DNA from: Nostocoides sp. F2B08
Lineage (GTDB): Bacteria; Actinomycetota; Actinomycetes; Actinomycetales; Dermatophilaceae
Assembly (NCBI RefSeq): GCF_009184895.1
Contig: NZ_WESE01000002.1
Span: 682,001-746,000 of the forward strand
DNA length: 64,000 nucleotides
Direction of reading: 5' to 3'
Shown here: positions 52,552 through 59,808 of the stretch, one piece after another
How the letters are laid out: each line of letters opens with the position of its first letter
How positions within the stretch are numbered: position 1 is the stretch's first letter
The notes under the pieces: generated by a model
Databases searched by the model: none
Told to the model about the DNA's origin: nothing
Seen by the model: the letters and a program-made list of their open reading frames with translations, nothing else
Made by a program: the position numbers and the translations under genes

Positions 52552-52947
52552 GTGGCACAGGACGCACCCGACCTCGAGTCCCTCATCGAGAGAGCGGCCC
52601 GCTCGCTCGAGACCGCCGGCCGGTGCGCGAGCGCCACCGACGCGCTGCCGGTCCTCATCGAGGCCCAGCAGCACCTGAACCGGGCGGTCGACGAGGCCAT
52701 GGCCGCCGCCGTCCTCGAGGAGGGAGCATCCCTGCGACAGGCCGGCCAGCTGGCCGACCTCTCCGAGAACGCCGTCGGCCCACGGCTGGCGCGGACCGCA
52801 CGCCTCAGCCCGTATGCGACGCCCGAGGGCCGCGTGACCCGCACCTCGGTCGAGCGAGCCAGATACGACGCCGAGCTCGGCCGGCCCGCGCCGACCCCCG
52901 ACAACCCGCCCGCACCGCTGCGGTTCAGGCGCCGACGGGACACCTGA
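52552..52947 (+). CDS. Small putative helix-turn-helix regulator, probably leaderless
   Basis: 131 residues from a GTG, mostly helical. The stretch ASLRQAGQLADLSENAVGPR (about 60-80) looks like a helix-turn-helix. No known family identified. It has no Shine-Dalgarno sequence; instead the start sits at +1 of a clear promoter whose spacer holds a perfect palindrome, suggesting autorepression. The downstream VWA gene begins 34 bp later on the same strand and may be co-transcribed. Confidence 0.65.
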   Translation: MAQDAPDLESLIERAARSLETAGRCASATDALPVLIEAQQHLNRAVDEAMAAAVLEEGASLRQAGQLADLSENAVGPRLARTARLSPYATPEGRVTRTSVERARYDAELGRPAPTPDNPPAPLRFRRRRDT

Positions 52948-52981
52948 CCCACCACCGGTCACCGACAGCGAGGAGCACCTC

Positions 52982-53623
52982 ATGACCAACGCCGATCTCA
53001 CCCACCTGTACTTCCTCCTCGACCGGTCGGGCTCGATGCAGTCCATCCGCGAGGACACAGTCGGCGGCTTCGACGCCTTCATCGCCGAACAGCGGACCCA
53101 GCCCGGCGACTGCCGGGTGACGCTCGCGCAGTTCGACGACCGCTACGACGTCGTCTACGCCGACCTGCCGATCGCCGAGGTGCCCGGTCTGCAGCTCCAG
53201 CCGCGGGGGACGACCGCCCTGCTCGACGCGATCGGGCGGCTGGTCACCGACGCCGGCGAGCGTCTCGCCGCCCTGCCCGAGGCGGGCCGCCCCGGCACCG
53301 TCATCGTCGGGATCATGACCGACGGGCACGAGAACGCGAGCAAGGAGTGGACCCACGCGGCGGTCAGGTCCCTGATCCAGCAGCAGACGCAGACCTACGG
53401 CTGGGAGTTCCTCTACATGGGCGCCGACCAGGACGCCATCGAGGTCGGCACCGGCCTCGGCGTCCCGGCGAGTCGCTCGATGACGTACTCACGCACCGCC
53501 TCTCGGGAGGCGATGGCCTCGACCTCCGCGATGGTGGGCCGGGTGCGTGCGGCCCGCGCCGCCGGTCTCAGCGCGGCCGACGTCGGCTACAGCGACGCCG
53601 AGCGGCGGGCCTCGTCGCGATAG
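52982..53623 (+). CDS. von Willebrand factor A domain protein (TerY-like)
   Basis: 213 residues; a VWA fold with the MIDAS motif DRSGSMQS near residue 14, plus the T and D of RGTTALLDAI and MTDGHENAS. Cytoplasmic (no signal). Such stand-alone VWA proteins occur in tellurium/chemical-stress (Ter) or phosphorylation modules; no ter gene is nearby. GAGGAG lies 8 nt upstream. Confidence 0.88.
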   Translation: MTNADLTHLYFLLDRSGSMQSIREDTVGGFDAFIAEQRTQPGDCRVTLAQFDDRYDVVYADLPIAEVPGLQLQPRGTTALLDAIGRLVTDAGERLAALPEAGRPGTVIVGIMTDGHENASKEWTHAAVRSLIQQQTQTYGWEFLYMGADQDAIEVGTGLGVPASRSMTYSRTASREAMASTSAMVGRVRAARAAGLSAADVGYSDAERRASSR

Positions 53624-53657
53624 GCGCCGAGGCAGCGCGAGGACGGCGCCGAACGAC

Positions 53658-53693
53658 AGAGCCCTCCTCCCGGAGATCCGGGAGGAGGGCTCT
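53658..53693. terminator. 16-bp-stem terminator between the VWA and cold-shock genes
   Basis: AGAGCCCTCCTCCCGG (53658-53673) pairs perfectly with CCGGGAGGAGGGCTCT (53678-53693), 4-nt loop, between converging genes. Confidence 0.8.
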
Positions 53694-53712
53694 GGTCAGT
53701 CGCTGAGCGAGC

Positions 53713-53919
53713 TCAGCGAAGGACGGTGATGTTCGCGGCCTGCAGACCCTTGGGGCCCTGCTGCGCCTCGTACTCGACCTTGTCGTTCTCGTCGAGCGAG
53801 CGGTAGCCGTTGGAGTTGATCGCCGAGTAGTGGGCGAAGACGTCGGCGCTGCCGTCGTCGGGGGCGATGAAGCCGAAGCCCTTCTCAGCGTTGAACCACT
53901 TCACAGTTCCAGTAGCCAT
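53713..53919 (-). CDS. cspA: Cold-shock protein (CspA family)
   Basis: 68-residue single OB-fold RNA chaperone. RNP1 GFGFIAP and RNP2 VFAHYSAI motifs are intact, preceded by [14 protein letters not shown]. The 179 bp upstream (53920-54098) hold no gene and probably form the long structured leader usual for csp genes. Confidence 0.97.
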   Translation of the reverse strand: MATGTVKWFNAEKGFGFIAPDDGSADVFAHYSAINSNGYRSLDENDKVEYEAQQGPKGLQAANITVLR

Positions 53920-54098
53920 GCGATGGCCTCTCTTTCGAGTCGTTGGAGCACATCCCGACGGTCGGGGCTCCGATGTTGGTGATGCCGGTCAACCTCTGCC
54001 CAGAAATGCGAGGTTCCGGAACGGAAACTACGACACCAACTGCAACTTCGGAAAAGCTCAACAACGGGTTCAACACTACCGGCTCGGCGCTGTGGCCG

Positions 54099-56570
54099 CT
54101 AATCGAGTGACTCACCGATCTCGACCAGGCCCAGCCTCGCGGCGGCGGCCACAGCCTCGGTGCGGCTGCGCACGCCGAGCCTGCGGTAGATCGAGCCCGT
54201 GTGGTGCATGACGCTCTTGGGGCTGATGGCCAGCTCCTGGGCGATCTCCTTGTTGCGCAGTCCTCTGGCAAGCAGCCGGAGCACCTGGCCCTCTCTGGGG
54301 CTGAGCGGGCTCGGTGCGGCGCCATCGGCGTCGTCCTGGGACGCGACCGCGCGACCAGCCGCAGCTGTCGCGGCCGGTCCGTCCACCACGCTCCGCAGGT
54401 AGTCCACGAGCTCGACGAGAGTCTGCTCCCGGTCCAGTAGCCGCCCGCCCGCGACGGCCATCTCGAAGTCGTCCGTGCCCAGCGCCTCCCGGAACGACTC
54501 CAGGCCGGAGCGGTACAGGTCGACGTGTCTCGGCGCCAGGACCGCCACAAGGGGTTCCATGTGCGAGGAGACGGAGCCGTGCAGCCGGGCACCGACGGTG
54601 TGGTCACCGCGCAGCCGGGCGACGTGGACCGCCAGCATGACCGAGACGGTCAGCCCGTTGAGGAGATCTGTTCGGCCCAGGCGGTCCTGCCGAGTGAGGA
54701 CCCAGCCGGCAGCGGAGCGGGCATCCTCGCGGTCGACGGCCTCCTGAGCCAGGGTCGCCAGCGTGTGCAGCTCGTTCTGGAGGTCGCCCTGGGCATGGAA
54801 GATCTCGAGCACCTGCTCGAGGGCGGGTAGCTCGGCCCGGGTCGGGACGTGGTCCGCCGGCATCACGTGCAGCGCCAGCGAGCCGAGCGCGATCCCCGGC
54901 CGGTCATCGGACCGGGTCGCCCGAGCGAGCCCGGACGTGGCCAGCCTCACCGCCTCGTCGTACTCGTGCACGAGAGCGTGCACGGCGCTCAAGGAGATCT
55001 CGAACCGGCCGAGCCAGCGGGCATGCCCGATCGCCGTGGCGAGCGCGATCCCTTCCCGGCATGCCGCCACGCTCGCGGCGATGTCGCCCCGTGCCACCAT
55101 CGAGATGAAGTGCGCGCGGAGCGCGCGGAGCAGGGGCAGCGGCTCCTCCAGTCGGCGCGCGAGATCGAGCGCATCGGCGAGCTGTTCCCGGATGAGTCCC
55201 ATCCTGTCGGCGCCGAGCGGTGACCAGCTCGCCAGCTGGGCGAGCCACAGCAGGGCGTCGCGTCGGGCGGACTCGGCCCCCGCATACTCGCTCTGCGTCA
55301 GCTGCTCCAACATCTCCACGACTGCCGCTCCACCCCCGCGGCGATGGGCGTCCCATCCCAGGTCCGCGCCGAGCCGGAGGGCGCGGGCGGGGTCCCGATC
55401 GCTCAGCCAGCGCAGTGCCGCGAGTGCCTCGGGATAGTCCTCCCCGAGAATGGCGCGAGCCGCGTCCTCATCGGCGTCGTCGTACGCGAGTGCGGCACGG
55501 CGCGCGATGTGGCAGTAGTGGTCCGCGTGCCGGGAGCGGGCCTCCTCCTCCACGGGTGAGCCGACGATCCGCTCGGTGGCGAAGTCCCGCACGAGCCGGC
55601 TGAGCCGGCCGCGACCGACGCCCGACGTGTCGTCGAGCTGGACCAAGCGCAGGTCGATCAGCTCGGTCAAGGCGTCGAAGCACTCGGAGGGGTCGCCGAC
55701 CCACATCGCCTCGATGGCCTCGATCGTGAACGATCCCGAGAACACGCTCAGCATGTCGAGCAGCCGCTGTGAGGCGGCGGACGTCGACCGGTGGCTGGCG
55801 GCGAGTCCTGTGCGCAGGGCCCGTCTCTCGGAGAGCGCCGGCCGTGGCGCGGACAGGACTGCGAGGGCGCGCTCAGGCGACTCCAGCGCGGTCGCCAGTG
55901 TGGCGAGCGGCAGGAACGGCAGTCGCGCCGCAGCGAGGTCGATCGCCAGCGGGTTCGCGTCGACGGCCGTGCAGACCCGGTGGATGTATGCGGTGGTCGC
56001 CTCGTCCTCGGCGAGTGCGGCGCCCGTCGCCTGGGCCCGGCGGCGGAACAGCTCCGCCGCTGCGGGAAGGCTCAGGGGGCCCACCTGGACGACGGCGATC
56101 CGCGGGTGCCGCAGCTGCGGCACGGACTCGACGACGAGACAGGCCGGGCCGTCCGGGACGAGGTCGACGAGCTCCTGCTCGGCGCGGGAGAGGACGTCTG
56201 CGCGGTCGAGGAACAGCAGCAGTCGCTCCGCCACGGACGAGAGGTCGCCTCGGCGCGCCGGGATCGGAAGGCGGGCGACATGGCGTCGCAGGCCGGCCAG
56301 GGCGCTCACCGGCGTCTCGCCGGTGAGATCGAGGTGCGCGACCTCTGCGAACCGTGACGAGGCGCGCTCGAGCGCCGCCCGGACGAGCGCCGACTTGCCC
56401 ACACCTCGGGAGCCGGTGACGTTGACGATCGACGTGCGTCCGTGCGCAAGGAGCGTGGCCAGGGTGTCGAGCTCGACCTCGCGGCCGATGAGAGACTCCG
56501 GGGCCTGAGTCTCCCGAGAGGCCGTGCCGGCCGACGTGCCGCCCTCGTCCGGGTCGGACGCGATGCTCAT
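54099..56570 (-). CDS. Large LuxR-family ATPase regulator (LAL type)
   Basis: 823 residues. N-terminal NTPase with Walker A GSRGVGKSA (about 54-62) and Walker B-like LLLFLDRADVLS; a long helical TPR-like middle (about 350-720). C-terminal LuxR HTH at about 758-815 with LSPREGQVLRLLARGLRNK and SPKSVMHHTGSIYRRL. STAND-type regulators switch on inducer binding in the helical region. Single gene; nothing nearby identifies its target. Confidence 0.88.
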   Translation of the reverse strand: MSIASDPDEGGTSAGTASRETQAPESLIGREVELDTLATLLAHGRTSIVNVTGSRGVGKSALVRAALERASSRFAEVAHLDLTGETPVSALAGLRRHVARLPIPARRGDLSSVAERLLLFLDRADVLSRAEQELVDLVPDGPACLVVESVPQLRHPRIAVVQVGPLSLPAAAELFRRRAQATGAALAEDEATTAYIHRVCTAVDANPLAIDLAAARLPFLPLATLATALESPERALAVLSAPRPALSERRALRTGLAASHRSTSAASQRLLDMLSVFSGSFTIEAIEAMWVGDPSECFDALTELIDLRLVQLDDTSGVGRGRLSRLVRDFATERIVGSPVEEEARSRHADHYCHIARRAALAYDDADEDAARAILGEDYPEALAALRWLSDRDPARALRLGADLGWDAHRRGGGAAVVEMLEQLTQSEYAGAESARRDALLWLAQLASWSPLGADRMGLIREQLADALDLARRLEEPLPLLRALRAHFISMVARGDIAASVAACREGIALATAIGHARWLGRFEISLSAVHALVHEYDEAVRLATSGLARATRSDDRPGIALGSLALHVMPADHVPTRAELPALEQVLEIFHAQGDLQNELHTLATLAQEAVDREDARSAAGWVLTRQDRLGRTDLLNGLTVSVMLAVHVARLRGDHTVGARLHGSVSSHMEPLVAVLAPRHVDLYRSGLESFREALGTDDFEMAVAGGRLLDREQTLVELVDYLRSVVDGPAATAAAGRAVASQDDADGAAPSPLSPREGQVLRLLARGLRNKEIAQELAISPKSVMHHTGSIYRRLGVRSRTEAVAAAARLGLVEIGESLD

Positions 56571-56655
56571 CGCGCCCCTCCCTCCCCCCGGCCGGCCATC
56601 TGCCCATGCTAGGGAGTGCGGTGGCGCGCGTGGGGTTTGCGCGCCCTGCCGGTGC

Positions 56656-57081
56656 TCAGTCGGCGAACGAGACCTCGAGCTCGATGGGGACGGAGAGCGC
56701 CTGGCTCACCGGGCACCCCGTCTTCGCGCCTTCGGCGGCCTCCTGGAACTGCTCGGCCGAGATGCCCGGGACCGAGCCGGTGACCTTGAGGACGATTCCG
56801 GTGATTCCGGTGCCGGGCTGGAAGGTCACGTCGGCGGTCGTGTCGAGCGAGGTGGGCGGCGTGCCGGCCTGGGCGAGTGCGTGCGAGAGCGCCATCGAGA
56901 AGCACGTCGAGTGCGCCGCCGCGATGAGCTCCTCCGGGCTGGTGCGTCCGTTCGGCTCCTCCGCCCGCGACGGCCATGTGACGTCATACGTGCCGAGCCC
57001 GGAGGACTCCATGGTCACCTGTCCAGAGCCCTCCATGAGGGAACCCTCCCAGTGGGCTGAAGCGGTGCGGGTCGTCGCCAT
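56656..57081 (-). CDS. OsmC-family organic hydroperoxide reductase
   Basis: 141 residues. Two redox cysteines lie in HSTCFSMALSHAL (about 60) and KTGCPVSQAL (about 125), the spacing of OsmC/Ohr. Catalytic Arg/Glu region PNGRTSPEELIAAAH. Reduces organic peroxides with thiol donors. Start MATTRTASAHW. Confidence 0.94.
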   Translation of the reverse strand: MATTRTASAHWEGSLMEGSGQVTMESSGLGTYDVTWPSRAEEPNGRTSPEELIAAAHSTCFSMALSHALAQAGTPPTSLDTTADVTFQPGTGITGIVLKVTGSVPGISAEQFQEAAEGAKTGCPVSQALSVPIELEVSFAD

Positions 57082-57180
57082 GTGTCTCTCCTGGTTCGTC
57101 GAACGTGCAGGTCGGTTGTGCACCCCCAACCTTGTCGGCGTTCGCCGGTCAGGGCAAGAGATAGAGCGGGTGCGACCGGC

Positions 57181-57501
57181 TCAGGCGGCCGCGCGTCCCG
57201 CGACGGTCGGGTGACCCGCCGCCCTCCAGGCGCTGACGCCGCCGGAGACCGAGATCGCGTCGATGCCCATGGTCGAGAGGAACTCAGCCATCGAGTCGCT
57301 CCGGTTGCCGGTCTCGCAGATGACGTAGACGTCCTCGCCGCGCGGCAGGATCGAGAGCGCCTGGGAGATGCGGCTCATCGGCACGAGCCGGGCGCCCGGC
57401 ACGTGGCCAAGGACGTACTCCATCGGCTCGCGCACGTCGATGACGAGCGCTCCGTCGGCTCTGCGGGCGGCGAAGGTGGGGATATCGATGGTGCGCGACA
57501 T
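57181..57501 (-). CDS. Rhodanese-like sulfurtransferase
   Basis: 106 residues, single rhodanese domain. Active-site loop VICETGNRSD with Cys about 64; VIDVREPMEYVLGHVPGA is the conserved N-terminal part. Likely handles persulfides. Immediately upstream is a perfect ATACCC-N4-GGGTAT palindrome of CsoR/CstR type, consistent with persulfide- or copper-sensing repression; the repressor is not in this window. Confidence 0.93.
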   Translation of the reverse strand: MSRTIDIPTFAARRADGALVIDVREPMEYVLGHVPGARLVPMSRISQALSILPRGEDVYVICETGNRSDSMAEFLSTMGIDAISVSGGVSAWRAAGHPTVAGRAAA

Positions 57502-57511
57502 GGTCTCAATA

Positions 57512-57527
57512 ATACCCGAGGGGGTAT
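57512..57527. promoter_or_regulatory. CsoR/CstR-type operator of the rhodanese gene
   Basis: ATACCC-GAGG-GGGTAT, perfect 6-bp arms, 11 bp upstream of the rhodanese ATG. Matches the consensus style of CsoR-family copper and CstR persulfide operators. Confidence 0.65.
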
Positions 57528-57530
57528 GCT

Positions 57531-57680
57531 GTGCGCACCTTCGCCGGGAGCGCTCAGTCGGCCAGCCCCGCCACTTTCCCCAAATTGGACCGAAACGGCG
57601 AACGGTCCGCGTCGCCTGACGAGGGATCGAGAAGCTGTCGGCCAGCGGGTGCGCACCTTTCGCCAAGGCGCGGTCAGTCG
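57531..57680. repeat. Pair of similar segments flanking the rhodanese-cupin gap
   Basis: GTGCGCACCTTCGCC (57531-57545) and GTGCGCACCTTTCGCC (57649-57664) are each followed at similar distance by CAGTCGG. About 30 bp of imperfect direct repeat; the second overlaps the cupin gene end. The segment between holds no gene. Confidence 0.35.
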
Positions 57681-58072
57681 GTGTTCGAAACGTCGGTGTT
57701 CGCGGACTCGGTGTCCACGGACTCGGTGTCCACGAACTCGGTGTCCACCATGACGAGCGAGAGGTGGCTCGGCTCGAGGGCGACCAGCGCGTGCCGGACG
57801 CCCGGCTCCATGTAGACGACGTCGCCGGGTGACATCGTCGAGGTCTCGCCCGCGAGGGTGAGGTCGATCCGACCGTCGAGGAGCTGGACGACGACGGCGC
57901 GCGGTGACGAGTGCTCTGTCAGCATCTCGCCGGCGTCGAAGGCGAAGACGACCACGCGCAGCAGCGGGTTGTCGACGACGACACGCGAGGTGATCGACGA
58001 CTCGCTCACCGGCATCGCCTCGAGCAGTCCGGAGGTGACGACCGACTCGGAGACGGGTGTGGTCCTAGCCAT
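57674..58072 (-). CDS. Cupin-domain protein with repetitive acidic tail
   Basis: 132 residues starting MARTTPVSE with AAAGGGA 7 nt upstream (the frame is open further to 58261). One small cupin barrel (about 30-105; TEHSSPRAVVVQLLDGRIDL and GDVVYMEPGVRHALVAL). The C-terminal about 22 residues are short repeats: VDTEF-VDTES-VDTES-ANTDV-SNTD. The corresponding DNA is an 18-bp-scale near-tandem repeat. The tail is a probable recent expansion. Confidence 0.82.
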   Translation of the reverse strand: MARTTPVSESVVTSGLLEAMPVSESSITSRVVVDNPLLRVVVFAFDAGEMLTEHSSPRAVVVQLLDGRIDLTLAGETSTMSPGDVVYMEPGVRHALVALEPSHLSLVMVDTEFVDTESVDTESANTDVSNTD

Positions 58073-58211
58073 GAGAGATCCCTTTCGCCTAGAGGTTGTG
58101 GGCGGGTCGGTCGGGCGCCCGCGCGACCTCGTGCAAGTGAGGTGCCCGACCGTGGCGAGCACCGCATACCGAAGCCTCTCACTCGCTGCCGGAGCCACGT
58201 ACGGTGGAGGC

Positions 58212-58874
58212 ATGCTGGTGGCCGAACAGCTCTTCCTGCTCCTGCGACGCGACGACGGCAAGGCCGAGAGCGCGTTCGCACAGAACGACTACGGGCTCTC
58301 TGGGGCGGTGCTGACCGACCTACTGCTGGGGGAGCACATCGCGCTGAACGACGACAAGGACCCCCGCGTTACCGTCACGACGGCGGAATCGGTCGGCGAC
58401 CCGGTCCTCGACGCCGCCCTCGAGCGGGTGCGCGCCAAGGAGGGGACGAAACTCTCCGGTCTCGTCACCGACGGCAGACTCAACCCGCGCGACCGGATCG
58501 CCGACTCACTCGCCGCCGACGGCGTGATCGCCATCGAGCCGAAGAAGGCGTTCGGCCTGATCGGGGCGCGCTACCCGGTGCGCGACCCGCGACCCGAGCA
58601 GGGGCTTCGCGAGCGGCTGCGTGCGGTCCTCAGCGGCGCAAGCGCGACTCCCGGCGAGGCCGCCCTGCTGGCGCTGCTCAAAGGGCTGGGCGTCTCGGGC
58701 AAGGTCCTCGACGAGGAGAAGGGCCTGCTGAGCAAGCATGACCTGAACCGCCGGATCGACGAGGTGGCCTCCGGTGACGTCATCGGACAGGCGGTCGCCA
58801 AGGCCATCGAGGCCATGACGGCGGCGATCGTCGTCATCACCGCCGGTGCGGCCGCCGCGAGTTCCTCGAGCTGA
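58212..58874 (+). CDS. GPP34 (Golgi phosphoprotein 3-like) family protein
   Basis: 220 residues; all-helical GPP34 fold, with LVAEQLFLLLRRDDGK, YGLSGAVLTDLLL and the basic segment ARYPVRDPRPEQGLRERLR. Eukaryotic relatives bind phosphatidylinositol 4-phosphate; bacterial ones occur widely in actinobacteria with unknown role, perhaps lipid binding. The hydrophobic Ala-rich C-terminus may insert in membranes. GGTGGAGG immediately upstream. Confidence 0.88.
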   Translation: MLVAEQLFLLLRRDDGKAESAFAQNDYGLSGAVLTDLLLGEHIALNDDKDPRVTVTTAESVGDPVLDAALERVRAKEGTKLSGLVTDGRLNPRDRIADSLAADGVIAIEPKKAFGLIGARYPVRDPRPEQGLRERLRAVLSGASATPGEAALLALLKGLGVSGKVLDEEKGLLSKHDLNRRIDEVASGDVIGQAVAKAIEAMTAAIVVITAGAAAASSSS

Positions 58875-58889
58875 CGGGAGAGTGGGTCC

Positions 58890-59732
58890 ATGAACAGGTT
58901 CCCCAAGGCGCTGACCGTGGTCGGCGGTCTGGCCGCTGCGTCGGCGGCGACCCATCTGGTGCGTGCCGATTTCGAGGGTCGGATCGACGACCTCGCCGAC
59001 CGGGTGCTTGCCGAGGGCCTGGCTGCACCGGCCGATCCGGTGACGGACCGCGAGCTGGAGGACCTGCCCGAACCGGTGCGGCGCTGGTTGCGCTTCTCCG
59101 GGGTCGTCGGACGCCCGGTCCCGGCGACTGTCCGGCTCCGCCAGCTGGGCGAGCTGCGCATCGGCGGGGGCGGGTGGGTCCCATTCGCTGCGGAGGGGTA
59201 CTACTCCACCGCACCGCCGGCGTTCGTGTGGAAGGCCCGGATCCGGATGGCGCCCGGTGTCCAGGTCGTGGGGACCGACAGCTACGTCGACGGCCGGGGA
59301 CGGCTGGAGATGCGGTTGCTCGGGGTGGCTCCCGTCGCCACGGACAGCGGAGCCGCGGTCGACGAGGCCGACCTGCTGCGCTTCCTCAACGAGATCATGT
59401 GGTTCCCCGCCGGTGCCCTCATCCCCGAGATCACCTGGGAGCCGGTCGACGGGGCGTCGGCGCGCGCCACGATGACCTATGGCGGTGCGAGCGGGTCGGC
59501 TGTGTTCTCCTTCGACGCCGAAGGCCGGCTGACGACCATGGTCGCGGACCGCTATGACCGCGAGTCCTCGGCGGTCATCCCATGGTCGACGCCGGTCCAG
59601 TCGTACGGCGAGTTCGCCGGTGTCCGGGTGCCCACCGCCGGCGAGGCCGTGTATGCCCGCCCGGATGGGGACTACTCGTACATCCGCCTGCGCGTCACCG
59701 AGGTCGAGTACGACGTGCCGCGGCGCTACTGA
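58890..59732 (+). CDS. DUF6544/DUF6920-type protein
   Basis: 280 residues. N-terminal hydrophobic helix, then a region with LPEPVRRWLRFSGVVG and beta-rich repeats FVWKARIRMAPGVQVVG and LNEIMWFPAGALIPEITWE, the pattern of the uncharacterised DUF6544 family. 15 bp downstream of the GPP34 gene on the same strand; possibly one transcript. Confidence 0.75.
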   Translation: MNRFPKALTVVGGLAAASAATHLVRADFEGRIDDLADRVLAEGLAAPADPVTDRELEDLPEPVRRWLRFSGVVGRPVPATVRLRQLGELRIGGGGWVPFAAEGYYSTAPPAFVWKARIRMAPGVQVVGTDSYVDGRGRLEMRLLGVAPVATDSGAAVDEADLLRFLNEIMWFPAGALIPEITWEPVDGASARATMTYGGASGSAVFSFDAEGRLTTMVADRYDRESSAVIPWSTPVQSYGEFAGVRVPTAGEAVYARPDGDYSYIRLRVTEVEYDVPRRY

Positions 59733-59808
59733 CGCGGGGCGTCGGTAGGGGTGAGGTGCTGTGGTGTCGGGCGGGGGCTGCACGCCGCGTCTGGCACCAC
59801 GGGTCGGG

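Noticed and set aside
57531-57680. Small RNA or gene between rhodanese and cupin
   Set aside because: Only an imperfect direct repeat is visible; no promoter-terminator pair or credible frame.
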